Translations under genes and position numbers: made by a program
The notes under the pieces: model-generated
The model's input: the letters and a program-made list of their open reading frames with translations, nothing else
The model's database searches: none
What the model was told of the DNA's origin: nothing
Source: Atherix ibis
Taxonomy: Eukaryota > Arthropoda > Insecta > Diptera > Athericidae
Direction of reading: 5' to 3'
Length of the DNA stretch: 64,000 nt
NCBI GenBank assembly: GCA_958298945.1
Contig: CATQJD010000140.1
Coordinates: 124,001-188,000 of the forward strand
Shown here: in pieces, positions 51,481-62,387 of the stretch
Layout: every line of letters starts with the position of its first letter
Numbering within the stretch: position 1 is the stretch's first letter

Positions 51481-52940
51481 AATATGAAATAGTATGTTTA
51501 AGAGGAATATGAAGTAGTATGTTTAAGATGAATATGAAGTAGTATGTTTAAGAGGTATATGAAGTAGTATGTTTAAGAGGAATATGAAGTAGTATGTTTA
51601 AGAGGAATATGAAGTAGTATGTTTAAGAGGAATATGAAGCAATATGTTTAAGAGGAATATGCAGTAGTATATTTAAAAGTAATATGAAATAGTATGTTTA
51701 AGAGGAATACGAAGTAGTATGTTTAAGATGAATATGAAGTAGTATGTTTAAGAGGAATATGAAGTGCTATGTTGAAGAGGAATATGAAGTAGTATGTTTA
51801 AGAGGAATATGAAGTATTATATTCAAGAGGAATATGAAGTAGTATTTTTAAGAGGAATATGAAGTAGTATGTTTAAGAGGAATATGAAGTAGCATGTTTA
51901 AGAGGAACACGAAGTTGTATGTTTAAGACGAATATGAAGTAGTTTATTTAAGAGGAATATGAAATAGTATGTTTAAGAGGAATATGAAGTAGTATGTTTA
52001 AGATGAATATGAAGTAGTATGTTTAAGAGGAATATGAAGTGCTATGTGTAAGAGGAATATGATGTAGTATGTTTAACAAGAATATAAAGTAGTATATTTA
52101 AGAGGAATATGAAGTAGTATGGTTAAGAGGAATATGAAGTAGTATGTTTAAGAGGAAGATGAAGTAGTATATTTAAGAGGAATATAAAGTAGTATATTTA
52201 AGAGGAATATGAAGTAGTATGTTTATGAGGAATATGAAGTAGTATGTTTAAGAGGAAGATGAAGTACTATATTTAAGAGGAATATGAAGTAGTATGTTTA
52301 AGAGGAATATGAAGTAGTATATTCAAGAGGAATATGAAGTAATATGTTGAAGAGAAATATGAAGTAGTATGTGTAAGAGGAATATGAAGTAGTATGTTTA
52401 TGAGGAATATGAAGTAGTATGTTTAAGAGGAATATGCAGTAGTATGTTTAAGAGGAATATGAAGCAGTATATTTAAGAGGAATATGAAGTAGTATATTTA
52501 AGAGGAATATGAAGTAGTATGTTTAAGAGGAATATGAAGTAGTATGTTTAAGAGGAATATGAAGTAGTATATTTGAGAGGAATATGAAGTAGTATGTTTA
52601 AGAGGAATATGAAGTAGTATATTTAAGAGGAATATGAAGTAGTATATTTAAGAGGAATATGAAGTAGTATGTTTAAGAGGAATATGAAGTAGTATATTTA
52701 AGAGGAATATGAAGTAGTATGTTTAAGAGGAATATGAAGTAGTATGTTTAAAAGGAATATGAAGTAGTATGTTTAAGAGGAATATGAAGTAGTATGTTAA
52801 AGAAGAATATGCAGTTGAATATTTAAGTGGAATTTGAAGTAGTATGTTTAAGAGGAATATGAAGTAGTATGTTTAAGAGGAATATGAAGTAGTATGTTTA
52901 AGAGGAATATGAAATAGCATATTTAAGAGGAATATGAAGT
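51481..52940 (+). repeat. Higher-order block P, copy 1
   Basis: Repeated 2,750 bp (110 monomers) later: ATGCAG then TTAAAAGTAATATG (51661), GAACACG (51906), GAAGTGCTATGTGTAAG, TTAACAAGAATAT, GAAGATGAAGTAC, AGAAGAATATGCAGTTG (52801). P is closely related to block N, so N and P are four versions of one old unit of about 2.6 kb. Confidence 0.86.
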
Positions 52941-53355
52941 AGTATGTTTAAGAGGAATATGAAGTAGTATGTTTAAGAGGAATATGAAGTAGTATATTTG
53001 AGAGGAATATGAAGTAGTATGTTTAAGAGGAATATGAAGTAGTATATTTAAGAGGAATATGAAGTAGTATATTTAAGAGGAATATGAAGTAGTATGTTTA
53101 AGAGGAATATGAAGTAGTATATTTAAGAGGAATATGAAGTAGTATGTTTAAGAGGAATATGAAGTAGTATGTTTAAAAGGAATATGAAGTAGTATGTTTA
53201 AGAGGAATATGAAGTAGTATGTTAAAGAAGAATATGCAGTTGAATATTTAAGTGGAATTTGAAGTAGTATGTTTAAGAGGAATATGAAGTAGTATGTTTA
53301 AGAGGAATATGAAGTAGTATGTTTAAGAGGAATATGAAATAGCATATTTAAGAGG
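52506..53355 (+). repeat. 425-bp tandem duplication Q
   Basis: Seventeen monomers from TTGAGAGG (52573 and 52998) to ATGCAGTTGAAT (52811 and 53236) and GAAATAGCATATTT. The repeat lies across the right end of P copy 1, and I saw almost no difference between the two units. Confidence 0.86.
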
Positions 53356-54230
53356 AATTTGAAGTAGTATGTTTAAGAGGAATATGAAGTAGTATGTTTA
53401 AGAGGAACATAAAGTTGTATGTTTAAGAGGAATATGAAGTAGTTTATTTAAGAGGAATATGAAATAGTATGTTTAAGAGGAATATGAAGTAGTATGTTTA
53501 AGATGAATATGAAGTAGTATGTTTAAGAGGTATATGAAGTAGTATGTTTAAGAGGAATATGAAGTAGTATGTTTAAGAGGAATATGAAGTAGTATATTTA
53601 AGAGGAATATGAAGTAGTATGTTGAAGAGAAATATGAAGTAGTATGTTCAAGAGGAATATGAAGTAGTATGTTTATGAGGAATATGAAGTAGTATGTTTA
53701 AGAGGAATATGCAGTAGTATGTTTAAGAGGAATATGAAGCAGTATATTTAAGAGGAATATGAAGTAGTATATTTAAGAGGAATATGAAGTAGTATGTTTA
53801 AGAGGAATATGAAGTAGTATGTTTAAGAGGAATATGAAGTAGTATGTTTAAGAGGAATATGAAGTAGTATGTTTAAGAGGAATATGAAATAGCATATTTA
53901 AGAGGAATATGAAGTAGTATGTTTAAGAGGAATATGAAGTAGTATGTTTAAGAGGAATATGAAGTAGTATATTTGAGAGGAATATGAAGTAGTATGTTTA
54001 AGAGGAATATGAAGTAGTATATTTAAGAGGAATATGAAGTAGTATATTTAAGAGGAATATGAAGTAGTATGTTTAAGAGGAATATGAAGTAGTATGTTTA
54101 AGAGGAATATGAAGTAGTATATTTGAGAGGAATATGAAGTAGTATGTTTAAGAGGAATATGAAGTAGTATATTTAAGAGGAATATGAAGTAGTATATTTA
54201 AGAGGAATATGAAGTAGTATGTTTAAGAGG
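53356..54230 (+). repeat. Satellite stretch with 150-bp repeat
   Basis: Satellite only. A six-monomer step is seen (TTTGAGAGG at 53972 and 54122). The rest repeats parts of blocks M and P (GAACATAAAGTTG near 53406, GAAGCAG near 53737). Confidence 0.82.
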
Positions 54231-55690
54231 AATATGAAATAGTATGTTTAAGAGGAATATGAAGTAGTATGTTTAAGATGAATATGAAGTAGTATGTTTA
54301 AGAGGTATATGAAGTAGTTTGTTTAAGAGGAATATGAAGTATTATGTTTAAGAGTAATATGAAGTAGTATGTTTAAGAGGAATATGAAGCAATATGTTTA
54401 AGAGGAATATGCAGTAGTATATTTAAAAGTAATATGAAATAGTATGTTTAAGAGGAATATGAAGTAGTATGTTTAAGATGAATATGAAGTAGTATGTTTA
54501 AGAGGAATATGAAGTGCTATGTTTAAGAGGAATATGAAGTAGTATGTTTAAGAGGAATATGAAGTATTATATTTAAGAGGAATATTAAGTAGTATTTTTA
54601 AGAGGAATATGAAGTTGTATGTTTAAGAGGAATATGAAGTAGCATGTTTAAGAGGAACACGAAGTTGTATGTTTAAGAGGAATATGAAGTAGTTTATTTA
54701 AGAGGAATATGAAATAGTATGTTTAAGAGGAATATGAAGTAGTATGTTTAAGATGAATATGAAGTAGTATGTTTAAGAGGAATATGAAGTGCTATGTGTA
54801 AGAGGAATATGATGTAGTATGTTTAACAAGAATATAAAGTAGTATATTTAAGAGGAATATGAAGTAGTATGTTTAAGAGGAATATGAAGTAGTATGTTTA
54901 AGAGGAAGATGAAGTAGTATATTTAAGAGGAATATAAAGTAGTATATTTAAGAGGAATATGAAGTAGTATGTTTATGAGGAATATGAAGTAGTATGTTTA
55001 AGAGGAAGATGAAGTACTATATTTAAGAGGAATATGAAGTAGTATGTTTAAGAGGAATATGAAGTAGTATATTTAAGAGGAATATGAAGTAGTATGTTGA
55101 AGAGAAATATGAAGTAGTATGTGTAAGAGGAATATGAAGTAGTATGTTTATGAGGAATATGAAGTAGTATGTTTAAGAGGAATATGCAGTAGTATGTTTA
55201 AGAGGAATATGAAGCAGTATATTGAAGAGGAATATGAAGTAGTATATTTAAGAGGAATATGAAGTAGTATGTTTAAGAGGAATATGAAGTAGTATGCTTA
55301 AGAGGAATATGAAGTAGTATATTTGAGAGGAATATGAAGTAGTATGTTTAAGAGGAATATGAAGTAGTATATTTAAGAGGAATATGAAGTAGTATATTTA
55401 AGAGGAATATGAAGTAGTATGTTCAAGAGGAATATGAAGTAGTATATTTAAGAGGAATATGAAGTAGTATGTTTAAGAGGAATATGAAGTAGTATGTTTA
55501 AAAGGAATATGAAGTAGTATGTTTAAGAGGAATATGAAGTAGTATGTTAAAGAAGAATATGCAGTTGAATATTTAAGTGGAATTTTAAGTAGTATGTTTA
55601 AGAGGAATATGAAGTAGTATGTTTAAGAGGAATATGAAGTAGTATGTTTAAGAGGAATATGAAATAGCATATTTAAGAGGAATATGAAGT
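54231..55690 (+). repeat. Higher-order block P, copy 2
   Basis: Copy of 51481-52940 with the same markers at +2,750: GAACACG 54656, ATGCAG 54410, AGAAGAATATGCAG 55551. A few substitutions differ (TTTTAAGTAG near 55584, GAAGTTGTATG near 54611). Confidence 0.86.
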
Positions 55691-57420
55691 AGTATGTTTA
55701 AGAGGAATATGAAGAAGTATGTTTAAGAGGAATATGAAGTAGTATGTTTAGGAGGAATATGAAGTAGTATATTTAAGAGGAATATGAAGTAGTATGTTTT
55801 AGAGGAATATGAAGTAGTATATTTAAGAGGATTATGAAGTAGTATGTTTAACAGGAATATGAAGTAGTATATTTAAGAGGAATATGAAGTAGTATGTTTA
55901 ATAGGAATATGAAATAGTTTTTTTAAGAGCAATATGAAGTAAAATATTTAAGAGGAATATGAAGTAATATATTTAAGAGGAATATGAAGTAGTACATTTA
56001 AGAGGAATATGAAGTAGTATATTAAAAAGGAATATGAAGTAGTATGTTTAAGAGAAATATGAAGTGCTATGTTTAAGAGGAATATGAAATAGTATGTTTA
56101 AGAGGAATAAGAAGTAGTATGTTTAAGAGGAATATGAAGTAGTATGTTTAACAGGAATATGAAGTAGTATATTTAAGAGGAATATGAAGTAGTATGTTTA
56201 AGAGGAATATGAAGTAGTATATTTTAAAGGAATATGAAGTAGTATGTTTAAGAGGAATATGAAGAATTATGTTTAAGAGGAATATGAAGTAGTATTCTTA
56301 AGAGGAATATGAAGTTTTATGTTTAAGAGGAATATGAAGAAGTATGTTTAAGAGGAACATGAAGTTGTATGTTTAAGAGGAATATGAAGTAGTTTATTTA
56401 AGAGGAATATGAAATAGATTGTTTAAGAGGAATATGAAGTAGTATGTTTAAGAGGAATATGAAGTAGTATGTTTAAGAGGTATATGAAGTAGTATGTTTA
56501 AGAGAAATATGAAGTAGTATGTTTAAGAGGAATATGAAGTAGTATGTTTAAGAGGAATATGAAGCAATATGTTTAAGAGGAATATGTAGTAGTATATTTA
56601 AAAAAGGAATATGAAGTAGTATGTTTAAGAGGAATATAAAGTAGTATGTTTAAGAGGAATATAAAGTAGTATGTTTAAGAGGAATATGAATTAGAATATT
56701 TAAGAGAATTATGAAGTAGTATATTTAAGAGGAATATGTAGTAGTATGTTTAAGAGGAATTTGAAGTAGTATGTGTAAGAGGAATATGAAGTAGTATGTT
56801 TAAGAGGAATATGAAGTAGTATGTTTAAGAGGAATATGAAGTAGTATGTTTAAGAGGAATTTAGTATGTTTAAGAGGAATATGAAGTACTATGTTTAAGA
56901 GAAATATGAAGTAGTGTGTTTAAGAGGAATATGAAGTAGTATGTTTAAGAGGAATATGAAGTAGTATGTTTAAGAGGAATATGAAGTACTATGTTTAAGA
57001 GGAATATGAAGTAGTATATTTAAGAGGAGAATGAAGTAGTATATTTAAGAGAAATATGAAATAGTATGTTTAAGAGGAATATGAAGTAGTTTATTCAAGA
57101 GGAATATGAAGTAGTATATTTAAGAGGAATATGAAGTAATATATTTAAGAGGAATATGAAGTAGTACATTTAAGAGGAATATGAAGTAGTATATTTAAGA
57201 GGAATATGAAGTAGTATGTTTAAGAGGAATATGAAGTGCTATGTTTAAGAGGAATACGAAGTAGTATGTTTAAGAGGAATATGAAGTAGTATGTTTAAGA
57301 GGAATATGAAGCAATATGTTTAAGAGGAATATGCAGTAGTATATTTAAAAGAATATGAAATAGTATGTGTAAGAGGAATATGAAGTAGTATGTTTAAGAT
57401 GAATATGAAGTAGTATGTTT
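55691..57420 (+). repeat. Satellite with several indel monomers
   Basis: The left part copies 49.2-50.2 kb. Indel monomers are a six-A run TTTAAAAAAGG (56597, two bases added), GAGGAATTTAGTATG (56856, five bases lost) and TTTAAAAGAATATG (57344, one base lost). GTAGTTTATTCAAG (57087) matches 50408. Confidence 0.82.
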
Positions 57421-58368
57421 AAGAGGAATATGAAGTAGTTTATTTAAGAGGAATATGAAATATAATATTTAAGAGGAATATGAAGTATTATGTTTAAGAT
57501 GAATACGAAGTAGTATGTTTAAGAGGTATATGAAGTAGTATGTTTAAGAGGAATATGAAGTAGTATGTTTAAGAGGAATATGAAGTAGTATGTTTAAGAG
57601 GAATATGAAGCAATATGTTTAAGAGGAATATGCAGTAGTATATTTAAAAGAATATGAAATAGTATGTGTAAGAGGAATATGAAGTAGTATGTTTAAGATG
57701 AATATGAAGTAGTATGTTTAAGAGGAATATGAAGTACTATACTAAAGAGGAATATGAAGTAGTATGTTTAAGAGGAATATGAAGTTTTATGTTTAAGAGG
57801 AATATGAAGTAGTATTTTTAAGAGGAATATGAAGTAGTATGTTTAAGAGGAATATGAAGTAGTATGTTTAAGAGGAATATGAAGTTGTATGTTTAAGAGG
57901 AATATGAAGTAGTTTATTTAAGAGGAATATGAAATATAATGTTTAAGAGGAATATGAAGTATTATGTTTAAGATGAATACGAAGTAGTATGTTTAAGAGG
58001 TATATGAAGTAGTATGTTTAAGAGGAATATGAAGTAGTATGTTTAAGAGGAATATGAAGTAGTATGTTTAAGAGGAATATGAAGCAATATGTTTAAGAGG
58101 AATATGCAGTAGTATATTTAAAAGAATATGAAATAGTATGTGTAAGAGGAATATGAAGTAGTATGTTTAAGATGAATATGAAGTAGTATGTTTAAGAGGA
58201 ATATGAAGTACTATACTAAAGAGGAATATGAAGTAGTATGTTTAAGAGGAATATGAAGTTTTATGTTTAAGAGGAATATGAAGTAGTATTTTTAAGAGGA
58301 ATATGAAGTAGTATGTTTAAGAGGAATATGAAGTAGTATGTTTAAGAGGAATATGAAGTTGTATGTTT
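57421..58368 (+). repeat. 474-bp tandem duplication R
   Basis: Units of about 57421-57894 and 57895-58368. The period is 19 monomers minus one base because each has the TTTAAAAGAATATG monomer (57643 and 58117). GATGAATACG (57498/57972) and GTACTATACTAAAG (57734/58208) recur at exactly 474. Confidence 0.87.
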
Positions 58369-59146
58369 AAGAGGAATATGAAGTAGTTTATTTAAGAGGA
58401 ATATGAAATAGTATGTTTAAGAATAATATGAAGTAGTATGTTTAAGATGAATATGAAGTAGTATGTTTAAGAGGAATATGAATTGCTATGTTTAAGAGGA
58501 ATATGAAGTAGTATGTTTAAGAGGAATATGAAGTATTATGTTTAAGAGGAATATGAAGTAGTGTTTTTAAGAGGAATATGAAGTAGTATGTTTAAGAGGA
58601 ATATGAAGTAGTATGTTTAAGAGGAACATGAAGTTGTATGTTAAAGAGGAATATAAGGTAGTATGTTTAAGAGGAATATGAAGTAGTATGTTTAAGAGGA
58701 ATATGAAGTTTTATGTTTAAGAGGAATATGAAGTAGTATTTTTAAGAGGAATATGAAGTAGTATGTTTAAGAGGAATATGAAGTAGTATGTTTAAGAGGA
58801 ATATGAAGTTGTATGTTTAAGAGGAATATGAAGTAGTTTATTTAAGAGGAATATGAAATAGTATGTTTAAGAATAATATGAAGTAGTATGTTTAAGATGA
58901 ATATGAAGTAGTATGTTTAAGAGGAATATGAATTGCTATGTTTAAGAGGAATATGAAGTAGTATGTTTAAGAGGAATATGAAGTATTATGTTTAAGAGGA
59001 ATATGAAGTAGTGTTTTTAAGAGGAATATGAAGTAGTATGTTTAAGAGGAATATGAAGTAGTATGTTTAAGAGGAACATGAAGTTGTATGTTAAAGAGGA
59101 ATATAAGGTAGTATGTTTAAGAGGAATATGAAGTAGTATGTTTAAG
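58219..59146 (+). repeat. 450-bp tandem duplication S
   Basis: 58219-58696 and 58669-59146 agree without a visible difference at an 18-monomer offset. Markers are GAAGTTTTATG, GAATAATATG, GAATTGCTATG, GTGTTTTTAAG (58561 and 59011), GAACATGAAGTTG and ATATAAGGTAG. Confidence 0.92.
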
Positions 59147-61090
59147 TGGAATATAAAGTAGTATGTTTCAGAGGAATATGAAGTAGTAGGTTTAAGAAGA
59201 ATATGAAGTAGTATGTTTAAGAGGAATATGAAGTAGTTTATTTAAGAGGAATATGAAGTAGTATATTTAAGAGGAATATGAAGTAGTATATTTAAGAAGA
59301 ATATGAAGTAGTATGTTTTAGAGGAATATGAAGTAGTATGTTTAAGAGGAATATGAAGTAGTATAATTAAGAGGAATATGAAGTAGTATGTTTAAGAGGA
59401 ATATGAAGTAGTATGTTTAAGAGAAATATGAAGTAGTATGTTTAAGAGGAATATGAAGTAGTATGTTTAAGAGGAATATGAAGTAGTATATTTAAGACGA
59501 ATATTAAGTAGTATGTTTAAGAGGAATATTAAGTAGTATGTTTAAGAGAAGTATGAAGTACTATGTTTAAGAGGAATATGAAATAGTATGTTTAAGAGGA
59601 ATATGAAGTAGTATGTTTAAGAGGAATATGAAGTAGTATGTTTAACAGGAATATGAAGCAGTATATTTTAGAGGTATATGAAGTAGTATGTTTAAGAGGA
59701 ATATGAAGTAGTATGTTTAAGAGGAATATGAAGTAGTATGTTTAAGAGGAAAATGAAGTAGTATGTTAAAGAGGAATATGAAGTAGTATGTTTAACAGGA
59801 ATATGAAGTAGTATATTTAACAGGAATATGAAGTAGTATGTTTAAGTAGTATGTTTAAGAGGAAGTAGTATGTTTAAGAGGAATATGAAGTAGTATGTTT
59901 AAGAGGAATATGAAGTAGTATGTTTAAGAGGAATATGAAGTAGTATGTTAAAGAGGAATATGAAGTAGTATGTTTAACAGGAATATGAAGTAGTATATTT
60001 AAGAGGAATATGAAGTAGTATGTTTAAGAGGAATATGAAGAAGTATATTTAAGAGGAATATGCAGAAGTATGTTTAAGAGGAATATGAAGTAGTATGTTT
60101 AAGAGGAATATGAAGTAGTATGTTTAAGAGGAATATGAAGTAGTATGTTTAAGAGGAATATGAAGTAGTATATTTAAGAGGAATATGAACTAGTATATTT
60201 AAGAAGAATATGAAGTAGTATGTTTAAGAGGAATATGAAGTAGTATGTTTAAGAGGAATATGAAGTAGTATGTTTAAGAGGAATATGAAGTACTATGTTT
60301 AAGAGGAATATGAAATAGTATGTTTAAGAGGAATATGAAGTAGTATGTTTAAGAGGAATATGAAGTAGTATGTTTAAGAGGAATATGAAGTAGTATATTT
60401 AAGAGGAATATGAAGTAGTATATTTAAGTGGAATATGAAGTAGTATGTTTAAGAGGAATATGAAGTAGTATGTTTAAGAGGAATATGAAGTAGTATATTT
60501 AAGAGGATATGAGGTAGTATGTTGAAGAGGAATATGAAGTAGTATGTGTAAGAGGAATATGAAGTGGTATGTTTATGAGGAATATGAAGTAGTATGTTTG
60601 AGAGGAATATGAAGTAGTATGTTTAAGAGGAATATGAAGTAGTATGTTTAACAGGAATATGAAGTAGTATATTTAAGAGGTATATGAAGTAGTATGTTTA
60701 AGAGGAATATGAAGTAGTATGTTTAAGAGGAATATGATGCAATATGTTTAAGAGGAATATGCAGTAGTATATTTAAAAGGAATATGAAGTAATATGTTTA
60801 AGAGGAATATGAGGTAGTATGTTTAAGAGGAATATGAAGTAGTATATTTAAGAGGAATATGAAGTAGTATATTTAAGTGGAATATGAAGTAGTATGTTTA
60901 AGAGGAATATGAAGTAGTATGTTTAAGAGGAATATGAAGTAGTATATTTAAGAGGATATGAAGTAGTATGTTGAAGAGGAATATGAAGTAGTATGTGTAA
61001 GAGGAATATGAAGTGGTATGTTTATGAGGAATATGAAGTAGTATGTTTAAGAGGAATATGAAGTAGTATGTTTAAGAGGAATATGAAGAA
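59147..61090 (+). repeat. Satellite with truncated monomers and 449-bp repeat
   Basis: Near 59840-59875 two shortened monomers stand together: TTTAAGTAGTATG (12 bases lost between AAG and AAG) and AAGAGGAAGTAGTATG (six lost). At 60501 and 60950 the monomer AAGAGGATATGA lacks one base; it is followed by TTGAAGAGG, GTGTAAG, GAAGTGG and TTTATGAGG in both places, a 449-bp repeat. Confidence 0.86.
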
Positions 61091-62387
61091 GTATGTTTAA
61101 CAGGAATATGAAGTAGTATATTTAAGAGGTATATGAAGTAGTATGTTTAAGAGGAATATGAAAAAGTATGTTTAAGAGGAATATGAAGTAGTATATTAAA
61201 GAGGAATATAAAGTAGTATATTTAAAAGAATATGAAGTAGTATGTTTAAGAGGAATATATAGTAGTATGTTTAAGAGGAATATGAAGTAGTATATTTAAG
61301 AGGAATATGAAGTAGTATGTTGAAGAGAAATATGAAGTAGTATGTTTAAGAGGAATATGAAGTAGTATGTTAAAGAGGAATATGAAGTAGTATGTTTAAC
61401 AGGAATATGAAGTAGTATATTTAAGAGGAATATGAAGTAGTATGTTTAAGAGGAATATGAAGAAGTATCTTTAAGAGGAATATGAAGAAGTATGTTTAAG
61501 CGGAATATGAAGTAGTTTGTTTAAGAGGAATATGAAGTAGTATGTTTAAGAGGAATATGAAGTAGTATGTTTAAGAGGAATATGAAGTAGTATATTTAAG
61601 AGGAATATGAACTAGTATATTTAAGAAAAATATGAAGTAGTATGTTTAAGAGGAATATGAAGTAGTATGTTTAAGAGGAATATGAAGTAGTATGTTTAAG
61701 AGGAATATGAAGTACTATGTTTAAGAGGAATATGAAGTACTATGTTTAACAGGAATATGAAGTAGTATATTTAAGAGGTATATGAAGTAGTATGTTTAAG
61801 AGGAATATGAAAAAGTATGTTTAAGAGGAATATGAAGTAGTATATTAAAGAGGAATATAAAGTAGTATATTTAAAAGAATATGAAGTAGTATGTTTAAGA
61901 GGAATATATAGTAGTATGTTTAAGAGGAATATGAAGTAGTATATTTAAGAGGAATATGAAGTAGTATGTTGAAGAGAAATATGAAGTAGTATGTTTAAGA
62001 GGAATATGAAGTAGTATGTTAAAGAGGAATATGAAGTAGTATGTTTAACAGGAATATGAAGTAGTATATTTAAGAGGAATATGAAGTAGTATGTTTAAGA
62101 GGAATATGAAGAAGTATCTTTAAGAGGAATATGAAGAAGTATGTTTAAGCGGAATATGAAGTAGTATGTTTAAGAGGAATATGAAGTAGTATGTTTAAGA
62201 GGAATATGAAGTAGTATGTTTAAGAGGAATATGAAGTAGTATATTTAAGAGGAATATGAACTAGTATATTTAAGAAAAATATGAAGTAGTATGTTTAAGA
62301 GGAATATGAAGTAGTATGTTTAAGAGGAATATGAAGTAGTATGTTTAAGAGGAATATGAAGTACTATGTTTAAGAGGAATATGAAAT
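61091..62387 (+). repeat. 649-bp tandem duplication T
   Basis: Units 61091-61739 and 61740-62387. The period is 26 monomers minus one base, explained by one TTTAAAAGAATATG monomer in each (61221 and 61870). GAAAAAGTATG (61160/61809), ATATATAGTAG, GAAGAAGTATCTTT and TTAAGCGG recur in order. One difference was seen (GTAGTTTG near 61515 is GTAGTATG near 62164). Confidence 0.9.
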
